This document shows positions 59,668 through 64,000 of a stretch of 64,000 nucleotides of DNA, piece after piece. The notes under the pieces were generated by a model. The model saw nothing but the letters and a program-made list of their open reading frames with translations. It searched no databases and was not told the DNA's origin. A program made the translations under genes and the position numbers. Position 1 is the stretch's first letter. Each line of letters opens with the position of its first letter. The DNA lies in contig NZ_FOXJ01000004.1 in the NCBI RefSeq assembly GCF_900115685.1, positions 270,975-334,974 of the forward strand. The letters are read 5' to 3'. The DNA is from Variovorax sp. 770b2 (GTDB taxonomy: Bacteria; Pseudomonadota; Gammaproteobacteria; Burkholderiales; Burkholderiaceae_C).

Positions 59668-59755
59668 TCTTCATTTGAAGAAAAAGCAACAAATGCCCGC
59701 CGTGGGTGCGGGGTCGTCGCCTTGATGTGTGGGCTTCCGGCCTAACATCGGTCGC

Positions 59756-60487
59756 ATGAGTACAACCCACTTCGGCTTCGAGAAAGTCGACGAAAGCGAG
59801 AAGGCGCAGCGTGTCCGCGGCGTCTTCGATTCGGTGGCCTCGCGCTACGACGTCATGAACGACCTGATGTCGGTGGGCCTGCACCGCGCCTGGAAGGCCT
59901 ACACCGTGATGGTGGCGAACGTGGGCGAAGGCTCGCGCGTGCTCGACATCGCGGGCGGCACCGGCGACCTCGCGCTCGCCTTCTCCAAGAAGGTCGGCGC
60001 CACCGGCCAGGTGGTCCACACCGACATCAACGAAGCCATGCTGAGCACCGGCCGCGACCGCCTGCTCGATGCCGGCGTTGCGCTCCCCACGCTGGTCTGC
60101 GATGCCGAGAAGCTGCCGTTTCCCGATGACCATTTCGACGTCGTGACGGTGGCCTTCGGCCTGCGCAACATGACGCACAAGGACATCGCGCTCAAGGAAA
60201 TGAACCGCGTGCTCAAGCCGCGCGGCAAGCTCCTGGTGCTCGAGTTCTCCAAGATCGCCAAGCCGCTCACCAAGGCCTACGACTGGTACTCCTTCAACGT
60301 GCTGCCGCGCCTTGGCAAGCTCGTGGCCGGCGACGACGCGAGCTATCGCTACCTGGCCGAATCGATCCGCATGCATCCCTCGCAAGAGGAGCTCAAGACC
60401 CTCATGAAAGAGGGCGGTTTCGGACATGTGGACTATCACAACATGACGGGTGGCATCGCTGCCTTGCATGTTGGAATCAAGTGTTGA
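59756..60487 (+). CDS. ubiE: Ubiquinone/menaquinone methyltransferase UbiE
   Basis: A 243-residue C-methyltransferase of ubiquinone synthesis. It has RVRGVFDSVASRYDVMNDLMS, the SAM-binding VLDIAGGTGDLAL and AFGLRNMTHKDIAL motifs of the COQ5/UbiE family. ATG 59756 (MSTTHFGFEKV) is the conserved start; the in-frame codon at 59729 adds nine unrelated residues. Confidence 0.97.
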   Translation: MSTTHFGFEKVDESEKAQRVRGVFDSVASRYDVMNDLMSVGLHRAWKAYTVMVANVGEGSRVLDIAGGTGDLALAFSKKVGATGQVVHTDINEAMLSTGRDRLLDAGVALPTLVCDAEKLPFPDDHFDVVTVAFGLRNMTHKDIALKEMNRVLKPRGKLLVLEFSKIAKPLTKAYDWYSFNVLPRLGKLVAGDDASYRYLAESIRMHPSQEELKTLMKEGGFGHVDYHNMTGGIAALHVGIKC

Positions 60488-60519
60488 TGAGGCGAATTTT
60501 TCGCTCTAGAGGAGACGAC

Positions 60520-61545
60520 ATGAAAAGTTTGAGTTCTTTGTTCCTGGCAGCTGCGTTGGTGCTCGTGAGCGTGCAGGCAGACGCCGCCCGTGTGGGTGGC
60601 GGCAAGTCCTTCGGCCGCCAGTCGTCCAACGTGACGCAGCGCCAGTCCACGCCGCCCGCCGCACCTGCGCAGCAGAACGCGACCAACTCGGCCGCCAAGC
60701 CCGCGACTGCCGCGCCCGCCGCCGCCGCGCCGAAGCGTCCGTGGGGCGCGATGCTCGGTGGCCTCGCCGCCGGCCTCGGCCTCGCATGGCTCGCACATTC
60801 GCTGGGCCTGGGTGCCGGCTTCGGCAACATCCTCTTGATCGGCCTGCTGGTGTTCGCCGCCTTCGCGGTGTGGCGCATCTTCAAGGCACGCTCGGCTGCT
60901 TCGGGTGGTGCCAATGGCCAAGGCGGCTTTGCCTTCCAGGGCGCCGGCGGCAACCCCGCCAACGCCAGCGCACCGGTGCAGTACAGCCCGGCCAATGTGG
61001 GCAACGATGCGTCGGCACGGCCATGGGAGCGTTCGGCCACGGCCTTCGACGCCACGCCGGCCGATGGTGACCGCCATGGCAGCAGCCTCTCGGCAGCGGG
61101 TGCCGCAGCGGGCGGCAGCATGATCGGTTCAGCGCTGGGCGGTTCGCAGTCCTGGGGCATCCCCACGGGCTTCGACGTGGACGGCTTCCTTGGCGCCGCC
61201 AAGCGCAACTTCGTGACGCTGCAGGATGCGTGGGACCGCGCCGACGTGTCGATGCTGCGCTCGATGATGACCGACGAGATGGTCGAGGAAATCCGCACGC
61301 AGCTGGCCGACCGTGCGAGCCACACCGGTGGTGCATCGAACAAGACCGAGGTCGTGATGCTCGACGCCAAGCTGCTGGGCATCGAAGAGCTGCCCGACGC
61401 CTACATGGCGAGCGTGGAGTTCTCCGGCATGATCCGCGAGGACGCCTCGGCAGGCCCGGGTCCGTTCCGCGAAGTGTGGAACATGACCAAGCCGACCAGC
61501 GGTGGTGGCGGCTGGCTGGTTGCCGGCGTGCAAGCGCTGCAGTAA
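60520..61545 (+). CDS. Tim44-like domain protein, membrane-anchored
   Basis: A 341-residue protein with a signal peptide (MKSLSSLFLAAALVLVSVQ, cleaved after ADA). A Pro/Ala-rich stretch, two hydrophobic segments (about 82-100 and 105-122), a Gly/Ser-rich linker and a C-terminal Tim44 domain (about 220-341, FLGAAKRNFVTLQDAWDRAD) follow. GGAG lies 7 bases before ATG 60520. Function is unknown; the position between ubiE and ubiJ/ubiB suggests a role near the ubiquinone complex or membrane lipids (inference). Confidence 0.9.
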   Translation: MKSLSSLFLAAALVLVSVQADAARVGGGKSFGRQSSNVTQRQSTPPAAPAQQNATNSAAKPATAAPAAAAPKRPWGAMLGGLAAGLGLAWLAHSLGLGAGFGNILLIGLLVFAAFAVWRIFKARSAASGGANGQGGFAFQGAGGNPANASAPVQYSPANVGNDASARPWERSATAFDATPADGDRHGSSLSAAGAAAGGSMIGSALGGSQSWGIPTGFDVDGFLGAAKRNFVTLQDAWDRADVSMLRSMMTDEMVEEIRTQLADRASHTGGASNKTEVVMLDAKLLGIEELPDAYMASVEFSGMIREDASAGPGPFREVWNMTKPTSGGGGWLVAGVQALQ

Positions 61546-61596
61546 ACGACCGACGTTCGCGGCCGCCGGGCCGCGTACAGAAACGATAATGGGGAC

Positions 61597-62154
61597 ATGG
61601 CCACACCATCGTCCCCTTTTTCTTTTCTCGGCGACCTCTTCAACCGCATCGGCGAGCGCCTGCAGCCGCCGGACTGGGCGGTCCACGAGATCCAGCACCG
61701 CGCGGTCCTGTTCCTCAACCACGTGCTGCAGCAGGAACCCGAGGCCCAGCAGCGGCTGCTGCGCCAGCAGGGCAGGGTGGTGCGTTTCCAGTGGCGCTTC
61801 GTGACCATGGAACTGGTGGCCACGCCGGCCGGCCTGCTCGACCTGGCACCGCCCGGCTCCGTGCCTGAACTCACTCTCACCGTCACCGACGATTCCCCGT
61901 TCGAGATCGCCCGCGCCACGCTGCGCGGCGACAAGCCCTCGGTGCAGATCGTCGGCGACGTGCAGCTGGCCGCCGAGGTCAACTGGCTGGTCGACCACGT
62001 GCGCTGGGACGTCGAGGACGACCTCGCACGCGTGATCGGCGATGTGCCCGCGCACACCCTGGGCAATGGCGTGCGGCGCGTGGCGACCGCGCTTCGCCAG
62101 TTCGTCGGCGACCGCACGGCCAAGGCCGGCGGTTCGGCGGGCCAGGCCGAATGA
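61597..62154 (+). CDS. ubiJ: Ubiquinone biosynthesis accessory factor UbiJ (SCP2 domain)
   Basis: A 185-residue protein with an N-terminal SCP2-like lipid-binding domain (about 20-120, VLFLNHVLQQEPEAQQRLL) and a C-terminal helical tail. UbiJ helps assemble the Ubi complex and binds lipid intermediates. The gene overlaps ubiB by four bases (ATGA), the usual ubiE–J–B order with a Tim44-like gene inserted. Confidence 0.9.
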   Translation: MATPSSPFSFLGDLFNRIGERLQPPDWAVHEIQHRAVLFLNHVLQQEPEAQQRLLRQQGRVVRFQWRFVTMELVATPAGLLDLAPPGSVPELTLTVTDDSPFEIARATLRGDKPSVQIVGDVQLAAEVNWLVDHVRWDVEDDLARVIGDVPAHTLGNGVRRVATALRQFVGDRTAKAGGSAGQAE

Positions 62155-63716
62155 GGCGCTTCTACCGGGGCCTGTTCATCGTCTGGGTCGCGCTGCGCTA
62201 TGGCCTGGACGAGCTCGTGCTCACGAGCTTCCAGAAGCCCTGGCTGCGCGTGGTGGCCCGCGTCGTGTCCGTCGGCCGCAACCTCGATGCGCCGCGCGGC
62301 CAGCGGCTGCGCGAGGCGCTCGAGCGGCTGGGCCCCATCTTCGTGAAGTTCGGCCAGGTGCTGTCGACCCGGCGCGACCTGCTGCCGCCCGACATCGCCG
62401 ACGAGCTCGCCTTCCTGCAGGACCGCGTGCCGCCGTTTCCCTCGGCGGTGGCCATCGCGACCATCGAGCGCTCGTTCCGCCGGCCGGTGGGCGATGTGTT
62501 CGTGCAGTTCGACGAGACGCCCATTGCCAGCGCCTCGATCGCGCAGGTGCACTTCGCGACCATCCGCACCAACCAGGGCGAGATCCGCGACGTCGCGGTC
62601 AAGGTGCTGCGCCCCAACATGCGCGGCGTGATCGAGAAAGACCTGGCGCTCATGGCCATGATGGCCGGCTGGGTCGAGAAGCTCTCGCCCGACGGCAAGC
62701 GCCTGAAGCCGCGCGAGGTGGTCGGCGAGTTCGACAAGTACCTGCACGACGAGCTCGACCTGGTGCGCGAGGCGGCCAACGCGGCCCAGTTGCGCCGCAA
62801 CATGGCCGAGCTCGACCTGGTGCTGATCCCCGAGATGTTCTGGGACTTCTGCCACCCCGAGGTGATCGTGATGGAGCGCATGAACGGCGTGCCCATCGCC
62901 CAGCTCGAGCGCCTGCGCGCGGCCGGCGTCGACATTCCCAAGCTCGCACGCGACGGCGTCACGATCTTCTTCACCCAGGTGTTCCGCGACGGTTTCTTCC
63001 ATGCCGACATGCACCCGGGCAACATCCAGGTGAGCCTGGCGCCCGAGACCTTCGGGCGCTACATCTCGCTGGATTTCGGGATCATCGGCACGCTCACCGA
63101 GTCGGACAAGGAGTACCTCGCGCAGAACTTCGTGGCCTTCTTCCGGCGCGACTACAAGCGCGTGGCCGAGCTGCACCTGGAAAGCGGCTGGGTGCCCGAG
63201 GGCACGCGCATCGACGAGCTGGAGGCGGCGATCCGCACCGTCTGCGAGCCGTACTTCGACCGGCCGCTGAAGGAGATCTCGCTCGGCATGGTGCTCATGC
63301 GCCTGTTCCAGACCTCGCGGCGCTTCCACGTCGAGATCCAGCCGCAGCTGGTGCTGCTGCAGAAGACGCTGCTCAACATCGAGGGCCTGGGCCGCCAGCT
63401 CGATCCCGAGCTGGACCTCTGGCACACCGCCAAGCCCTTCCTCGAGAAGTGGATGGTCGACCAGATCGGGCCCAAGAAGCTGTTCCAGCAGCTCAAGGCC
63501 GAAGCGCCGCGCTACGCAAAATTGCTGCCGCAACTGCCTCGATTGCTGCACGATTTCCTTGAGAATCGGCCACCCGATCACCGCCGCGAGCTGCTGGAGT
63601 TGCTGGCCGCGCAAAAACGCACCAACAAGCTGCTGCAGACCATCATCTACGGTGGCATAGGTTTTGTATTGGGGTTGCTCGCCATGCAGTTGCTGGTGCG
63701 TGTGAAGTTGTTCTAG
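62151..63716 (+). CDS. ubiB: Ubiquinone biosynthesis protein UbiB (atypical kinase-like ATPase)
   Basis: A 521-residue ABC1/ADCK-family membrane protein. It has the KxGQ-like FVKFGQVLSTRRDLLP, the Ala-rich ASASIAQVH, VAVKVLRPN, GFFHADMHPGN and LDFGIIG motifs, plus two C-terminal membrane helices (about 495-518). It supports ubiquinone synthesis through ATPase activity. Normal length. Confidence 0.97.
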   Translation: MRRFYRGLFIVWVALRYGLDELVLTSFQKPWLRVVARVVSVGRNLDAPRGQRLREALERLGPIFVKFGQVLSTRRDLLPPDIADELAFLQDRVPPFPSAVAIATIERSFRRPVGDVFVQFDETPIASASIAQVHFATIRTNQGEIRDVAVKVLRPNMRGVIEKDLALMAMMAGWVEKLSPDGKRLKPREVVGEFDKYLHDELDLVREAANAAQLRRNMAELDLVLIPEMFWDFCHPEVIVMERMNGVPIAQLERLRAAGVDIPKLARDGVTIFFTQVFRDGFFHADMHPGNIQVSLAPETFGRYISLDFGIIGTLTESDKEYLAQNFVAFFRRDYKRVAELHLESGWVPEGTRIDELEAAIRTVCEPYFDRPLKEISLGMVLMRLFQTSRRFHVEIQPQLVLLQKTLLNIEGLGRQLDPELDLWHTAKPFLEKWMVDQIGPKKLFQQLKAEAPRYAKLLPQLPRLLHDFLENRPPDHRRELLELLAAQKRTNKLLQTIIYGGIGFVLGLLAMQLLVRVKLF

Positions 63717-63728
63717 AGGAGATTCCCC

Positions 63729-64000
63729 GTGCTGCTGACGTTGGTTGTCGTCTATCTGCTGGTCACCATCGCCATCGGGCTCTATGCCGCCAGGCGGGTG
63801 AAGAACACCACCGACTTCGCCATCGCGGGGCGGCACCTGCCGCTCTTCATGATCGTGACGACCACCTTCGCGACCTGGTTCGGGTCCGAAACGGTGCTCG
63901 GCATCCCGGCCAAGTTCATCGAAGGCGGCCTGAACGGCGTGGTCGAGGACCCGTTCGGCGCGGGCACCTGCCTCATCCTGGTGGGCCTGTTCTTCGCGGG
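63729..64000 (+). CDS. Sodium:solute symporter family protein, 3' end outside window
   Basis: The first 90 residues of an SSS-family transporter. A GTG start at 63729 is supported by GAGGAG 8-13 bases upstream. The N-terminus (LLTLVVVYLLVTIAIGLYAARRVKNTTDFAIAGR pattern) and TTFATWFGSETVLGIPAKF match the first spans and Na-site region of the family. Substrate unknown. It directly follows ubiB, 12 bases downstream. Confidence 0.88.
   Translation, partial: MLLTLVVVYLLVTIAIGLYAARRVKNTTDFAIAGRHLPLFMIVTTTFATWFGSETVLGIPAKFIEGGLNGVVEDPFGAGTCLILVGLFFA

Noticed and set aside
1..64000. CRISPR arrays, insertion sequences, prophage or plasmid functions
   Set aside because: No spaced direct repeats, transposases, integrases, phage structural genes or partition/replication initiator genes were found in the window.

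Overview
The window is a chromosomal stretch of a high-GC (about two thirds G+C by eye) betaproteobacterium. Gene content and order point to the Burkholderiales, most likely Comamonadaceae and probably Variovorax or a close relative. The clues are argJ–DUF815–mutT beside yacG–zapD–coaE–pilDCB, rplU–rpmA–obgE–proB, hemA–prfA–prmC–grxD, a giant DUF3683 FAD/Fe-S oxidoreductase, and ubiE–Tim44-like–ubiJ–ubiB. The genus is inferred from memory of synteny, not from a search. Coding density is very high: no gene-free stretch exceeds 300 bases. I see no phage, transposase, integrase or CRISPR array.

Layout. 1–3.3 kb: the end of a membrane hybrid histidine kinase (cut by the window edge) and its LuxR-type response regulator. 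3.4–4.1 kb: an exported protein of unknown function. 4.2–10.3 kb: an accessory metabolic island with a LysR regulator, two threonine-synthase-like PLP enzymes, an orphan Bug/TctC solute-binding protein, a DauR-like PAS regulator and an ornithine-cyclodeaminase-family enzyme. Striking palindromes overlie the probable -10 boxes of two of its promoters. 10.4–16.2 kb: core genes (DciA-like, secA, argJ, DUF815 ATPase, mutT). 16.3–26.4 kb: the yacG–zapD–coaE–pilD–pilC–pilB block on the minus strand, with two surface O-acylation systems lodged in it (an OafA-type fusion and an AlgI/AlgJ-like pair). 26.5–34.7 kb: tRNA-Pro, ispB, rplU–rpmA–obgE–proB, a CNP1-like lipoprotein, rppH, proS (with an atypical, lower-GC editing domain) and a lytic transglycosylase. 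34.8–40.4 kb: CBS/CorC protein, cupin, grxD, prmC, prfA, hemA. 40.5–44.7 kb: a small membrane protein, a GNAT enzyme, a TrpXYZ-type ABC transporter and a divergent Lrp regulator. 44.7–52.4 kb: a large MscS-type channel and a complete ugpB-A-E-C-Q glycerol-3-phosphate uptake and hydrolysis operon. 52.6–64 kb: serA, the 1292-residue DUF3683 protein, HIT, an exported Gly/Ala/Lys-rich protein, DUF971, ubiE, Tim44-like, ubiJ, ubiB and the start of a sodium:solute symporter.

Most of the window is housekeeping. The parts most worth a second look are the PLP/OCD island with its shared operator architecture, the mosaic editing domain in proS, the two acylation systems inside a conserved block, and a three-copy intergenic repeat family. 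Each repeat copy supplies the TAG stop of a minus-strand gene and can fold into a hairpin with compensatory changes between copies; one copy splits the ugp operon.
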